From NCBI GenBank assembly GCA_017937135.1, contig JAGBEE010000037.1, forward strand, positions 1 to 38,089: a DNA stretch of 38,089 nt. The letters run 5' to 3'. The DNA is from Clostridia bacterium (lineage in GTDB: Bacteria; Bacillota; Clostridia; Oscillospirales; CAG-272). The notes beneath the pieces are model-generated. The model was not told where the DNA came from and made no database searches. It saw only the letters and a program-made list of their open reading frames with translations. The number at the start of each line of letters is the position of its first letter. The first letter of the stretch is position 1. Positions 26,480 to 34,607 of this stretch are shown piece by piece. The translations under genes and the position numbers were made by a program.

Positions 26480-28200
26480 TATACATCCTCCCTTCTGAAT
26501 TGAGAGTTGTATATTTCAGAATAAACCACCGATTTTTCAAGTAGCTCACTATGCGTTCCAATGCTTTCAATTTTACCATCATCAAGCACTATTATTTTAT
26601 CAGCATGCTCAATTGAAGCGGTTCTTTGAGAAACAATAAATACAACGGAATTATACTCAATTTTAGCAATTTCCCTACGTAAGCTCGCATCTGTTGCGTA
26701 GTCAAGCGCACTTGAGGAGTCATCAAGAATAAGAATTTGTGGCTTGCCAACTAACGCTCTTGCAATAGTAAGACGCTGTCTTTGTCCACCAGAGAGGTTT
26801 TTGCCGCCCTGTTCGATTTGAAAATCAAGTCCCTGAGCCTTTGCTTCAATAATATCCTTAGCCTGTGCAATTTCAATAGCGCGCATAATATCGCTGTCGC
26901 TTGCATTTTTATCGCCCCATAAAAGATTTTCGCGAAGAGTGCCTTTGAACAATACAGCCTTTTGTGGAACAACACCTATTTTTTCACGGAGAATTTCTGT
27001 ATCGTATGAATTTACATTTTTACCATCAACCAAAACCTCGCCACAGGTTGCATCATAAAATCTGCCTATCAAATTTATAAGAGAGGTTTTACCCGAGGCA
27101 GTAGCGCCGATAATACCGACAGTTTCACCCTTTTTAACAGAAAAATTGATATTTTCAAGCGTATATTCGGGACTGGATGCATATTTTAACGACACATTTC
27201 TAAATTCAACGACATTGTCGGTTTTTTCATTATTATCAGTTAAAGTGATGCTTTGAGATGGCTGAACCTCAAAAACACCCTGTATTCTATTAGCAGAAGC
27301 AACGGATTTAGTAATAGTGATAATGAGATTAGCAAGCTTAATAAGCTCTATTAAAATTTGCGACATATAGTTATAAATTGCAATAACCTCACCCTGTGTC
27401 AAATTACCACTATTAACCTCGATTGCGCCACTCCAAATAAGAATAGCAATTGAGATATTTACAATAGCATAGGTAAGAGGGTTCATAATTGCCGAAATTC
27501 TTCCGACAAATTTTTGCGCCTTGTTTAAATCCTCTGTTTTTTGATGGAATTTATTCTTTTCATTTCCCTCAAGTCTAAAGGCACGAATAACACGTACACC
27601 ACTTAGATTTTCCCTTGATGTATTGAGAACGGAATCAAGCTTATTTTGCACCTTTTTATATAGTGGAATAGTAAGACACATAATTCCAAAAACAACCAAA
27701 GCAAGAAGAGGGATAGTAGCAAGAAAAATAAGTGATGTTTTTACATCGACAATAAGCGCCATAGTCATAGCACCTAAAACAATAATAGGTGAGCGCATAA
27801 AAAGTCGAAGAGTAAGGTTAACACCTGATTGCACCTGATTTGCATCACTTGTCATTCTTGTAATAAGAGTAGATGTACCAAGAGTATCAATTTCCGTGTA
27901 GGAAAGAGAGGATATATGAGAGAAGAGCGCATGCCTTATTTTTGCAACAAAGCCACACGATGCCTTCGCTGCAAAATATTGTGCAAAAAGCGTGCAGGTA
28001 AGACCTATTAAGCCAAGCGCTGCCATAATAAGACAAGCCTTAATAATGTAAGAGCCATCATTTCCTGCAATACCTACGTCAATAATACTTGCAACAACCA
28101 AAGGGATTATGAGCTCAAAGCCAGCCTCAAGCATTTTAAAAAGAGGACTTAAAACGCATTCCTTACAGTAGCCCTTCATATATACAAGAAGCCTTCTCAT
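26479..28200 (-). CDS. ABC exporter half-transporter with degenerate catalytic site
   Basis: 573 aa: six membrane helices and a nucleotide-binding domain. Walker A is GATASGKTS, the signature is the canonical NLSGGQRQR, and Walker B is LILDDSSSALD, where D494 takes the place of the catalytic glutamate. The H-loop position reads IVSQRTASI, so the usual histidine is glutamine. Such a subunit hydrolyses ATP poorly and pairs with a complete partner, as in TM287/288, LmrCD and BmrCD. Here the partner is the overlapping downstream gene. It is first in an operon that continues into pyk and the DUF308 gene, and starts at ATG 28200 after AGGGAGA. Confidence 0.93.
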   Translation of the reverse strand: MRRLLVYMKGYCKECVLSPLFKMLEAGFELIIPLVVASIIDVGIAGNDGSYIIKACLIMAALGLIGLTCTLFAQYFAAKASCGFVAKIRHALFSHISSLSYTEIDTLGTSTLITRMTSDANQVQSGVNLTLRLFMRSPIIVLGAMTMALIVDVKTSLIFLATIPLLALVVFGIMCLTIPLYKKVQNKLDSVLNTSRENLSGVRVIRAFRLEGNEKNKFHQKTEDLNKAQKFVGRISAIMNPLTYAIVNISIAILIWSGAIEVNSGNLTQGEVIAIYNYMSQILIELIKLANLIITITKSVASANRIQGVFEVQPSQSITLTDNNEKTDNVVEFRNVSLKYASSPEYTLENINFSVKKGETVGIIGATASGKTSLINLIGRFYDATCGEVLVDGKNVNSYDTEILREKIGVVPQKAVLFKGTLRENLLWGDKNASDSDIMRAIEIAQAKDIIEAKAQGLDFQIEQGGKNLSGGQRQRLTIARALVGKPQILILDDSSSALDYATDASLRREIAKIEYNSVVFIVSQRTASIEHADKIIVLDDGKIESIGTHSELLEKSVVYSEIYNSQFRREDV

Positions 28201-28269
28201 ATCGTTCTCCCTTCTAAAAATTCAAGACAAATCTAAAAAATAGATTAATGCCCTATTTATTCAGTATAG

Positions 28270-28298
28270 AGTATACCACATAAAGAAAAATATTACAA
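28270..28298 (-). promoter_or_regulatory. Promoter of the ABC-pyk-DUF308 operon
   Basis: On the minus strand, TTGTAA (28298-28293), a 17-base spacer and TATACT (28275-28270). A second TATACT lies seven bases downstream at 28268-28263. The leader is about 60 bases long. Confidence 0.65.
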
Positions 28299-28336
28299 TA
28301 AAATAATATAAAATTTTACAAATACTATATAAAAAA

Positions 28337-28357
28337 TCTCTGCCTATTTGGCAGAGA
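28337..28357 (-). terminator. Terminator after the RNase J gene
   Basis: TCTCTGCC (28337-28344) pairs with GGCAGAGA (28350-28357) around TATTT. On the minus strand it is followed by TTTTTT. It lies nine bases past the RNase J stop codon. Confidence 0.87.
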
Positions 28358-28365
28358 AATTTTTA

Positions 28366-30243
28366 TTAAAGATTCATAAGTATTGGCATAATAAGTGGCT
28401 TGCGCTTCGTTTTTGCAAAAATGTACTTGGATAGGGCGTTTTTAAGAATGGTTTTAAGCTCGCTCCATTCCTTAATTCCCTCATCAAGCGCATCTACAAG
28501 TACTCTTGTAGCAATATCCCTAGCGCCATTCATAAGCTCCTCGTTCTCGCGAACATACACAAAGCCTCTTGAAATAATCTCAGGGCCAGACATTAAAATG
28601 CCTTCCTCTAAGCTGACAGTAGCAACAGCGATAATAAGACCACCCTCGGCTAAGTTCTTTCTATCCCTTAAAACAATATTACCAACATCTCCAATGCCAG
28701 AGCCGTCAATTAAGACCTTTCCTGCTTGAACAGTGCCATTAAAGCGCGCTCCATCACTATCAATTTCAATAACCTTGCCAATGTCGGAAACAAAAATGCT
28801 TTCGCTGCTCATTCCCATTCCCTCTGCAAGCTCCTTGTGCTGTATTAGGTGTCTGTATTCACCGTGCACAGGCATAAAATATTTGGGCTTAGTAAGTGCG
28901 TGCATGAGCTTCAGCTCCTCTTGACAAGCGTGTCCTGAAACATGCACCTCAACGCTTGAATCGTGATAAACGTTGACACCTCTCCTATACATTTCATTAA
29001 CTATCTTTCCAACAAGAGGCTCATTTCCTGGAATAGCGCTTGAGGAAAGCACAACCAAATCCTTGTCGGTAAGAACAACCTTATCGTGGTCGGAAAAAGC
29101 CATTCTGTAAAGTGCGGACATAGGCTCGCCTTGGCTTCCTGTTGTTACAATGGTAATCTTTTCAGGTGGATATTTTTTAATATCATCAATATCAATCAAG
29201 ACACCCTCAGGTACCGACATATAGCCAAGCTTAACAGCAGCATTTACAACGTTAACCATGCTTCTACCTGTAACTGCAACACGCCTACCGTGATTTATAC
29301 TTGCATCAATAATTTGCTGAACCCTGTGTACGTTAGAAGCGAATGTGGCAATTATAATCCTTTTATCAGGAGCCTGTGAAAAAATCTTTTCAAGAGAGAA
29401 GCCAACCTTTCGTTCAGATGGCGTATATCCAGCTCTTTCAACATTTGTTGATTCGCAAAGAAGCATTAAAACTCCCTCATTACCAAGCTGACCTAATCTT
29501 GTAATATCCATCATTTCTCCGTCGATAGGAGTAACGTCAAGCTTAAAGTCGCCTGTGTGAATAACCAAGCCCTGAGGAGTAGAGATAGCAAGAGCACACG
29601 CATCGGCAATAGAGTGATTAACTCTAATAAATTCTATTTTAAATACGCCAACGCTAATTTTATCTCCCGCGTTTACATTGTGGAGCTTCGCGCTTTGTAA
29701 GAGCTTGTGCTCAATTAGCTTATTTTCCAAAATTCCCAAGGTCAATTTAGTACCATAAACAGGCACGTTCATAGTTCTTAAAAAATAGGGAAGTGAGCCG
29801 ATATGGTCCTCGTGTCCGTGTGTTAGAAACACACCACGAATTTTATCAATATTGTTTTGTAAATGAGTAAAATCTGGGATTACAAGGTCAACCCCGAGCA
29901 TATCATCGTTTGGAAAGCCAATGCCACAGTCAACGATAATAATATCGTTTCCACACTCTAAAACCGTCATATTCTTTCCGATTTCATTGAGACCACCAAG
30001 AGAGTAAATTTTTAATTTTGGCAAATTTGCCTTTTTCTTATTTGAGCTATCTCGTTTAGTATTCTTTTTGATTGGTCTCTTTGTCTTTTGATTAATTGTA
30101 GTTGCTTTTTTCGTTGCAGGGGCGCTCTTTTTTGCAGTGTTCTTAGCGCTTGCCTTTACAGTATTGGCCTTTTTTGATTTGCTTTGGGTCTTTTTCCACC
30201 CTTTGTTTTTCTTATTTAGAGTCTTTTCCTCTGTTTTTTCCAT
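28366..30243 (-). CDS. rnj: Ribonuclease J with Lys-rich N-terminal extension
   Basis: 625 aa. RNase J is the two-metal 5'-3' exonuclease and endonuclease of RNA decay and rRNA maturation. The core starts at KLKIYSLGGLNEIGKNMTV (near 76) and carries the metallo-beta-lactamase motif HGHEDH at 142-147, then the beta-CASP domain (ATFASNVHRVQQIIDAS) and HVSGHACQEELKLM. Before the core lie about 74 residues made mostly of Lys, Thr, Ala, Ser and Asn, absent from Bacillus RNase J1. This basic tail may bind RNA or ribosomes. The start is ATG 30243 after AAAGGA; an upstream in-frame ATG at 30267 lacks a good site. Only one RNase J gene is visible, so J1 or J2 type is not assigned. Confidence 0.95.
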   Translation of the reverse strand: MEKTEEKTLNKKNKGWKKTQSKSKKANTVKASAKNTAKKSAPATKKATTINQKTKRPIKKNTKRDSSNKKKANLPKLKIYSLGGLNEIGKNMTVLECGNDIIIVDCGIGFPNDDMLGVDLVIPDFTHLQNNIDKIRGVFLTHGHEDHIGSLPYFLRTMNVPVYGTKLTLGILENKLIEHKLLQSAKLHNVNAGDKISVGVFKIEFIRVNHSIADACALAISTPQGLVIHTGDFKLDVTPIDGEMMDITRLGQLGNEGVLMLLCESTNVERAGYTPSERKVGFSLEKIFSQAPDKRIIIATFASNVHRVQQIIDASINHGRRVAVTGRSMVNVVNAAVKLGYMSVPEGVLIDIDDIKKYPPEKITIVTTGSQGEPMSALYRMAFSDHDKVVLTDKDLVVLSSSAIPGNEPLVGKIVNEMYRRGVNVYHDSSVEVHVSGHACQEELKLMHALTKPKYFMPVHGEYRHLIQHKELAEGMGMSSESIFVSDIGKVIEIDSDGARFNGTVQAGKVLIDGSGIGDVGNIVLRDRKNLAEGGLIIAVATVSLEEGILMSGPEIISRGFVYVRENEELMNGARDIATRVLVDALDEGIKEWSELKTILKNALSKYIFAKTKRKPLIMPILMNL

Positions 30244-30276
30244 AAAATCCTTTCCTTCGTAAAACACGAAAAAACA

Positions 30277-30342
30277 CCATCACTTAGTGATGGAATTGTA
30301 TTATGGCATATAAGGATATGTATATACGCCCCCATATCCTTA
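30277..30342 (-). promoter_or_regulatory. Structured leader of rnj with terminator-like hairpin
   Basis: The transcript from the rnj promoter has a leader of about 130 bases. It first forms an 11-bp stem (AAGGATATG/CATATCCTT, arms 30333-30342 and 30311-30320). It then forms CCATCAC-TAA-GTGATGG (30293-30277), followed by TGTTTTTT and 34 bases later by the start codon. The second hairpin has the form of an intrinsic terminator and could limit readthrough. RNase genes often control their own messages through such leaders, so autoregulation is plausible but not shown. Confidence 0.5.
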
Positions 30343-30381
30343 TTGATAGCCACATTTGTAACGAACTAATTTGTTATACAT

Positions 30382-30410
30382 ATTTTACCATAAAAAGAAC
30401 AAATAGTCAA
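30382..30410 (-). promoter_or_regulatory. Promoter of rnj
   Basis: On the minus strand, TTGACT (30410-30405), a 17-base spacer and TAAAAT (30387-30382). It lies directly after the stop codon of the 89-aa gene, so rnj can be expressed apart from the spm genes. Confidence 0.78.
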
Positions 30411-30416
30411 GAGCTT

Positions 30417-30686
30417 TTATATAAGCCATAAGGTTATGCAAAAAGCAATAATAGCACCAGTTAAAAGACCGGAGGTGAATTTGAAAAAGCTACTAAAGCC
30501 ATTTTTATCGCTTTTTTTATAGCTACTGCTTCCTTGTGCTTCATTTAAAATTCGATGTGCTTCCTTTAAAACGTCGTTTTCCTTAGCGCCCTGTGTCTTC
30601 GGCTTCATAACTAAATACGCCTCATCAAAAAGCTCACTTCCCGTGTCCTTAATAAAAACAATCTTTTTTTGACATCCCTTAATCAT
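30417..30686 (-). CDS. Small tail-anchored protein of unknown function
   Basis: 89 aa that I do not recognise. Residues 1-55 are polar and partly helical (DVLKEAHRILNEAQ), and the end is a single membrane helix (SGLLTGAIIAFCITLWLI), so it is probably tail-anchored with a cytoplasmic domain. ATG 30686 follows AGAGGT, a good ribosome binding site. It lies 55 bases after spmB on the same strand with no terminator between, so it may be co-expressed with spmAB during sporulation. That link is by position only. Confidence 0.75.
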   Translation of the reverse strand: MIKGCQKKIVFIKDTGSELFDEAYLVMKPKTQGAKENDVLKEAHRILNEAQGSSSYKKSDKNGFSSFFKFTSGLLTGAIIAFCITLWLI

Positions 30687-30741
30687 TTTTACCTCTACAT
30701 TATAAAAATTAGTAATGTATTATTTACCCAAGAAACCAAAT

Positions 30742-31272
30742 TTATTCAAAAATTATTCTTGTAACAATACACGAGAGAATAACGCAAAAGAACGAAACGA
30801 AAAGAGCAATAGGCATTGCGTGCCTTGTTTTCTTTATATTGGAGGTGGAAAAATAAACACATATAACGTAAATTACCGTATCAGACGATGCCATAATAAC
30901 CGAAGCGCAAAGCCCTGCAAATGAATCAGCGCCACAAGCATCTAAGATTTCCTTAAAGGTAGCAAGAGATGCACTACCCGAGATAGGACGTGTTAAGATT
31001 AGTGAAAAAATTTCACTTGGCACTCCGATAAAATCAAATACAGGAGATAAGAGCTTGGTGAAAAAATCAGAAGCGCCTGAGGCAGTAAACATACTAACAC
31101 CAACAATTAAAGCGCACATTGTGGGGAGCAATTTAACCGATGCTTTTGCTCCATTCCAAGCACCCGAGCTAAAGCTCGAAAAATAGTCCCTTTTCCCAAA
31201 GAAAATTATAAATCCGACAAAAATAACGACACAGGGCAGGACAAAATAAGAAATTTTTTCAATAATCTCCAC
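30742..31272 (-). CDS. spmB: Spore maturation protein B
   Basis: 176 aa, almost entirely membrane helices of the nucleoside-recognition (Gate) family. With SpmA it is needed for dehydration of the spore core in Bacillus and Clostridium. SpmB signatures include SGAWNGAKASVKLLPTMCAL, LLSPVFDFIGVPSEI and LTRPISGSASLATF, then MASSDTVIYVICVYFS. The start is GTG 31272, inside the last codons of spmA (14-base overlap), with AGGT seven bases upstream. The overlap implies translational coupling and a shared complex. Confidence 0.94.
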   Translation of the reverse strand: MEIIEKISYFVLPCVVIFVGFIIFFGKRDYFSSFSSGAWNGAKASVKLLPTMCALIVGVSMFTASGASDFFTKLLSPVFDFIGVPSEIFSLILTRPISGSASLATFKEILDACGADSFAGLCASVIMASSDTVIYVICVYFSTSNIKKTRHAMPIALFVSFFCVILSCIVTRIIFE

Positions 31273-31840
31273 TAAATTTACCTATCAATCTACAAAGAAT
31301 TACACCGATTAAGGAGCACAAGCCCGAACAAATCCACACAGGTACAATTATTTCATATGTAATGCTTGCGCCCTGTATAGCCCGTAGCGCAATAACAGTT
31401 GTTGGAATGAGGTTGAACGAGGCACAGCCTAAAACGGCAAGAGTTATCATATCATTTGTTGCCTTGTCGCTATTTCGCCCCTTGTTCATTTTTTCAATAG
31501 CATTTAAGGCGAGAGGAGTTGTTGCATTAGATAGCCCCAAAAGATTTGCGCTTATGCAAGCAGTAATTTCCTCAGTCGCTTTTTTATCCTTAAAGGACCG
31601 AGGAAATATAAGCTTTAAAATAGGGGTTAATAAGCGAGCAAGCCTTGAAATAATTCCACTTGATTTTAAAACCTCCATAATTCCACCCCAAAGCGTCATA
31701 ATTCCAACAAGAGAAATAACAAGCTCAACGCTCTTAGAAGCGCCAGCTAAAATTCCATCAGACAAGGCTTTCATATTTCCTGTTAAACAAGCAAAGATAA
31801 ATGAAAAAATACATAAGAATGAAAAACATTTACCAATCAT
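31259..31840 (-). CDS. spmA: Spore maturation protein A
   Basis: 193 aa membrane protein of the Gate family, partner of SpmB. LVGIMTLWGGIMEVLKSSGI, CISANLLGLSNATTPLALNA and LAVLGCASFNLIPTTVIALR are typical of SpmA. The start is ATG 31840 after AGAGGT. An open frame continues upstream to 32038, but those residues lie across the abrB promoter and gene and lack a ribosome binding site. It is divergent from abrB. No convincing vegetative promoter is visible, which fits expression by a sporulation sigma factor, though I cannot point to one with confidence. Confidence 0.94.
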   Translation of the reverse strand: MIGKCFSFLCIFSFIFACLTGNMKALSDGILAGASKSVELVISLVGIMTLWGGIMEVLKSSGIISRLARLLTPILKLIFPRSFKDKKATEEITACISANLLGLSNATTPLALNAIEKMNKGRNSDKATNDMITLAVLGCASFNLIPTTVIALRAIQGASITYEIIVPVWICSGLCSLIGVILCRLIGKFSGDY

Positions 31841-31874
31841 AAATACCTCTGTACAGATTAAAATTTGCAAAAAA

Positions 31875-31911
31875 ATGTAAAAAATTGTAAAAAACATTGA
31901 CAAAAATGTAA
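31875..31911. repeat. Helically phased TGTAA repeats upstream of abrB
   Basis: ATGTAA at 31875-31880, TTGTAA at 31885-31890 and ATGTAA at 31906-31911 lie one and two helical turns apart, each followed by an A run. They surround the -35 box of abrB and lie between it and spmA. AbrB-type proteins bind A/T-rich, phased DNA, so autoregulation is a reasonable guess. Confidence 0.4.
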
Positions 31912-31925
31912 AAATATGGTAGAAT
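31897..31925 (+). promoter_or_regulatory. Promoter of abrB
   Basis: A perfect TTGACA (31897-31902), a 17-base spacer and TAGAAT (31920-31925). The leader is about 48 bases, with AAAGAGG shortly before the start codon. Confidence 0.8.
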
Positions 31926-31980
31926 AAAGCTGACCAAGAGAGAATTTTGTCTTGGAATAATAAAAAAGAGGTAAAAAAGT

Positions 31981-32226
31981 ATGAAATCAACAGGAATTGT
32001 AAGAAAAGTAGACGAGCTTGGACGCCTTGTATTACCAATGGAAATTCGCAATACCTTCGGCATTGAGCCTAAGGATCCAATTGAAATATTTGTAGAAAAC
32101 AATACAATTATTTTAAAAAAGTATGAGCCTTGCTGTGTTCTTTGTGGAAATTCACAGGACAATGTAATGCTAAATGGCAAGCAGATTTGCAAGGAATGTG
32201 TTAAAAAGCTTAATTCATTAGTTTAA
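31981..32226 (+). CDS. abrB: AbrB/SpoVT family transition-state regulator
   Basis: 81 aa. The N-terminal half is the swapped-hairpin AbrB DNA-binding domain (STGIVRKVDELGRLVLPMEI, then IEIFVENNTIILKKYEP). The C-terminal half has two CxxC pairs (CVLCGNS and ICKECVKKL), a short zinc-ribbon seen in many clostridial AbrB proteins and absent from Bacillus AbrB. It represses stationary-phase and sporulation genes in relatives. It lies head to head with spmAB, and no terminator separates it from the GH95 gene 51 bases downstream. Confidence 0.93.
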   Translation: MKSTGIVRKVDELGRLVLPMEIRNTFGIEPKDPIEIFVENNTIILKKYEPCCVLCGNSQDNVMLNGKQICKECVKKLNSLV

Positions 32227-32277
32227 TATATGAATAAAAGCAAAAATAAATAACAAGCATTTTAAAATGAGGCACAT

Positions 32278-34563
32278 ATGGAAAAAATATTAAAATATAG
32301 CTCTTGTGCGTCCTGCTTTGAGGAAGCATTACCACTTGGTAATGGCTCCTTGGGCGCAATGGTGTATAGTGGAACGGATATTGATAAAATTTCCTTGAAT
32401 CATGATACCTTGTGGGCAGGAAAGCCTGGTCAAAAAATGGTTGATGGCGCAAAAGGAGCGTACGAAAAGGCAAGGGAGCTTGTTTTAAAAGGCAAGTATT
32501 TTGAGGCGCAAAGAGAAATTGAAGAGGGCTTCACAGGAGGCTGGCTCAACTCCTATATGCTACTTGGTGCGCTTTACATAAAAAGAATAGGCTCAAGTGC
32601 TAACCCAACGAATTATGTACGCACGCTTGACCTTGAAAGCTCACTTGCATATCTGAAATATACCGAGGACGAAATAGAATTTGAAAGAGAATATTTTGTT
32701 TCATACCCTGACAATTGTGTAATGGTAAAGCTTCGCTCATCAAAGCCTGTTAGCTATGAAATCAGTGCAGAATGTGTTGGTAAAAGCGCAGTAACATCAG
32801 GTAATGGCACGCTTTATTTATCAGGCGAATGTCCATCTACCATCAGCCCTGAGTATGCTGCAAAAACTAACCCCATCACATACGATGGTGACGGAGTAAA
32901 GGTAAGCGCAATGGTAAAGGCTAATACAAATGGTGAGCTTGACTGCGAAAATGGAAGGCTTTATATAAATAACGCAACCGATGTAACACTTTATTTTGCC
33001 TGTGAAACAAGCTTTATTTCATTTGATCAAATACCAAACAAGAAAACCTTCTATCCTTGTCTTGAAAGAATAGAAAAGCTTGTATTAAAATCATATGAGG
33101 AAATAAAAAATGACCATATAGCCGATGCATCGGAGCTCTTTAATAGAGTGAAGGTGGATTTTGGTGGCAAGCCAAGCGAAAACACAACAGATGTAAGACT
33201 TAAAACAGGTGAAAAATCGCTTTCTATGGTTGAGCTTCTTTTTAACTTTGGCAGATATTTGGTTATATCAGCATCAAGAAAGGGCTCGCGCGCAACGAAT
33301 CTACAAGGTATATGGAACGACAAATTCTACGCGCCCTGGTCATCGAATTATACAGTGAATATAAATACTGAAATGAACTATTGGCCGGTGCTTATGTGCA
33401 ACCTTGCAGAGTGCCATTACCCTTTAATTGAGCAAATTAAAAACGTAAGCATAAATGGTAGAGAAACTGCAAAGCATTTTTACGGTGCAGATGGATTTGT
33501 TTCACATCATAATTTAGATTTGTGGGCACAAACAACACCCGTTGGAAACAAGGTTGAGCATTCATCAAGATACGCATTTTGGAATATGTCATCTGGCTGG
33601 CTATGCAGACATCTTTTCGAGCATTATGAATATACAATGGACAAGGATTTTCTTGCAAGCACAGCATATCCTATAATGAAGGAAAGTGCAAAATTCTACC
33701 TTAGCGTAATGGTAAATTATAACGGAAAATGGATAGTAACCCCATCAACCTCTCCTGAAAATGGAGTAATAGTTGACGGTGAGGTAATCCATCTAACCCC
33801 CTATACAACAATGACACAGTCAATTGTACAGGATTTGTTTATAAACGTAGCTAAGTCAGCTGATATTCTTGGCATTGATGACGATTTTGTAAAAGAAATC
33901 AAGGAAAAGGTAAATGATATAGGAATTTACCAAATAGGCTCACAGGGACAGCTTCTTGAATATGACAAGGAATACGAGGAGGAGGACACTCACCATAGGC
34001 ACGTATCCCATCTATACGCGCTTTATCCAGCAGACCTTATTACAACTGATAAAACAAAGGAGCTTGCAGATGCTTGCCGTCAAACCCTTGAAATAAGAGG
34101 AGACGAGAGCACAGGCTGGAGTATGGGCTGGAAGGTAAACCTATGGGCAAGATTGAAGGATGGTGACAGAGCCCTTAAGCTTGTAAAGAATCAGCTCACC
34201 TATGTACCTGCTGGCAAGGACATCAATTATAGTAGTGGTGGAGGAACCTATGCAAATATGTTTGATGCTCATCCACCATTCCAAATTGACGGTAACTATG
34301 GAGTAACAGCGGGAATTGCACAAATGTTCCTACAATGTGAAAGCTCAAAAATAAAAATCCTCCCAGCACTCCCAAGCGAGATGAAGGAAGGATATATAAA
34401 GGGACTTAAAGCAAAGGGCAATATCACGGTAGATATTGAGTGGAAGAACTCAAAGCTTTCACACCTAAAACTTGTAACACCAATTAAACAAACTGCTATA
34501 ATAAATATAGACGGTAAGGATAATAGCATCACGCTTGAGCCTAACCAAGAATATATTATTTAA
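32278..34563 (+). CDS. GH95 alpha-L-fucosidase or alpha-L-galactosidase
   Basis: 761 aa, full length for GH95 without a signal peptide. EALPLGNGSLGAMVYSG and ISLNHDTLWAG form the N-terminal beta-domain. The (alpha/alpha)6 barrel carries TVNINTEMNYWP (N361 and N363), PSTSPENG (acid E494) and FDAHPPFQIDGNYG (D671), equivalent to the N421, N423, E566 and D766 of the Bifidobacterium AfcA fucosidase. T359 stands where AfcA has a histidine, a change I recall being tied to alpha-L-galactosidase activity; this is from memory. It would remove L-fucose or L-galactose caps from xyloglucan or complex xylan oligosaccharides. ATG 32278 follows GAGG. It probably reads through from abrB. Confidence 0.92.
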   Translation: MEKILKYSSCASCFEEALPLGNGSLGAMVYSGTDIDKISLNHDTLWAGKPGQKMVDGAKGAYEKARELVLKGKYFEAQREIEEGFTGGWLNSYMLLGALYIKRIGSSANPTNYVRTLDLESSLAYLKYTEDEIEFEREYFVSYPDNCVMVKLRSSKPVSYEISAECVGKSAVTSGNGTLYLSGECPSTISPEYAAKTNPITYDGDGVKVSAMVKANTNGELDCENGRLYINNATDVTLYFACETSFISFDQIPNKKTFYPCLERIEKLVLKSYEEIKNDHIADASELFNRVKVDFGGKPSENTTDVRLKTGEKSLSMVELLFNFGRYLVISASRKGSRATNLQGIWNDKFYAPWSSNYTVNINTEMNYWPVLMCNLAECHYPLIEQIKNVSINGRETAKHFYGADGFVSHHNLDLWAQTTPVGNKVEHSSRYAFWNMSSGWLCRHLFEHYEYTMDKDFLASTAYPIMKESAKFYLSVMVNYNGKWIVTPSTSPENGVIVDGEVIHLTPYTTMTQSIVQDLFINVAKSADILGIDDDFVKEIKEKVNDIGIYQIGSQGQLLEYDKEYEEEDTHHRHVSHLYALYPADLITTDKTKELADACRQTLEIRGDESTGWSMGWKVNLWARLKDGDRALKLVKNQLTYVPAGKDINYSSGGGTYANMFDAHPPFQIDGNYGVTAGIAQMFLQCESSKIKILPALPSEMKEGYIKGLKAKGNITVDIEWKNSKLSHLKLVTPIKQTAIINIDGKDNSITLEPNQEYII

Positions 34564-34607
34564 GCAGGAGGGAGAAAAAGCTCCCACTACCTGCCAATTG
34601 GGAGGTA
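34564..34607 (+). promoter_or_regulatory. Possible RNA switch over the dat ribosome binding site
   Basis: Two hairpins compete for the same bases. In one, GCAGG (34564-34568) pairs with CCTGC (34590-34594) and GGGAG (34570-34574) with CTCCC (34581-34585), leaving the ribosome binding site GGGAGG (34600-34605) free. In the other, TACCT (34588-34592) pairs with AGGTA (34603-34607) and CC with GG around AATT, hiding the ribosome binding site. No T run follows, so it is not a terminator. I know of no named riboswitch with this form. Confidence 0.5.

Noticed and set aside
30305..30342. GCATATAAGG shared by the GH3 upstream region and the rnj leader
   Set aside because: Only about ten bases match, which is expected by chance in AT-rich DNA.
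31362..31880. 172-codon frame antisense to spmA
   Set aside because: Covers spmA in reverse; spmA has clear family motifs and a ribosome binding site.
31841..32038. N-terminal extension of SpmA
   Set aside because: The extra residues cross the abrB promoter and coding start, and the ribosome binding site lies before ATG 31840.
34564..34594. Terminator after the GH95 gene
   Set aside because: The hairpin is strong but no T run follows it, and the ribosome binding site of dat comes directly after.
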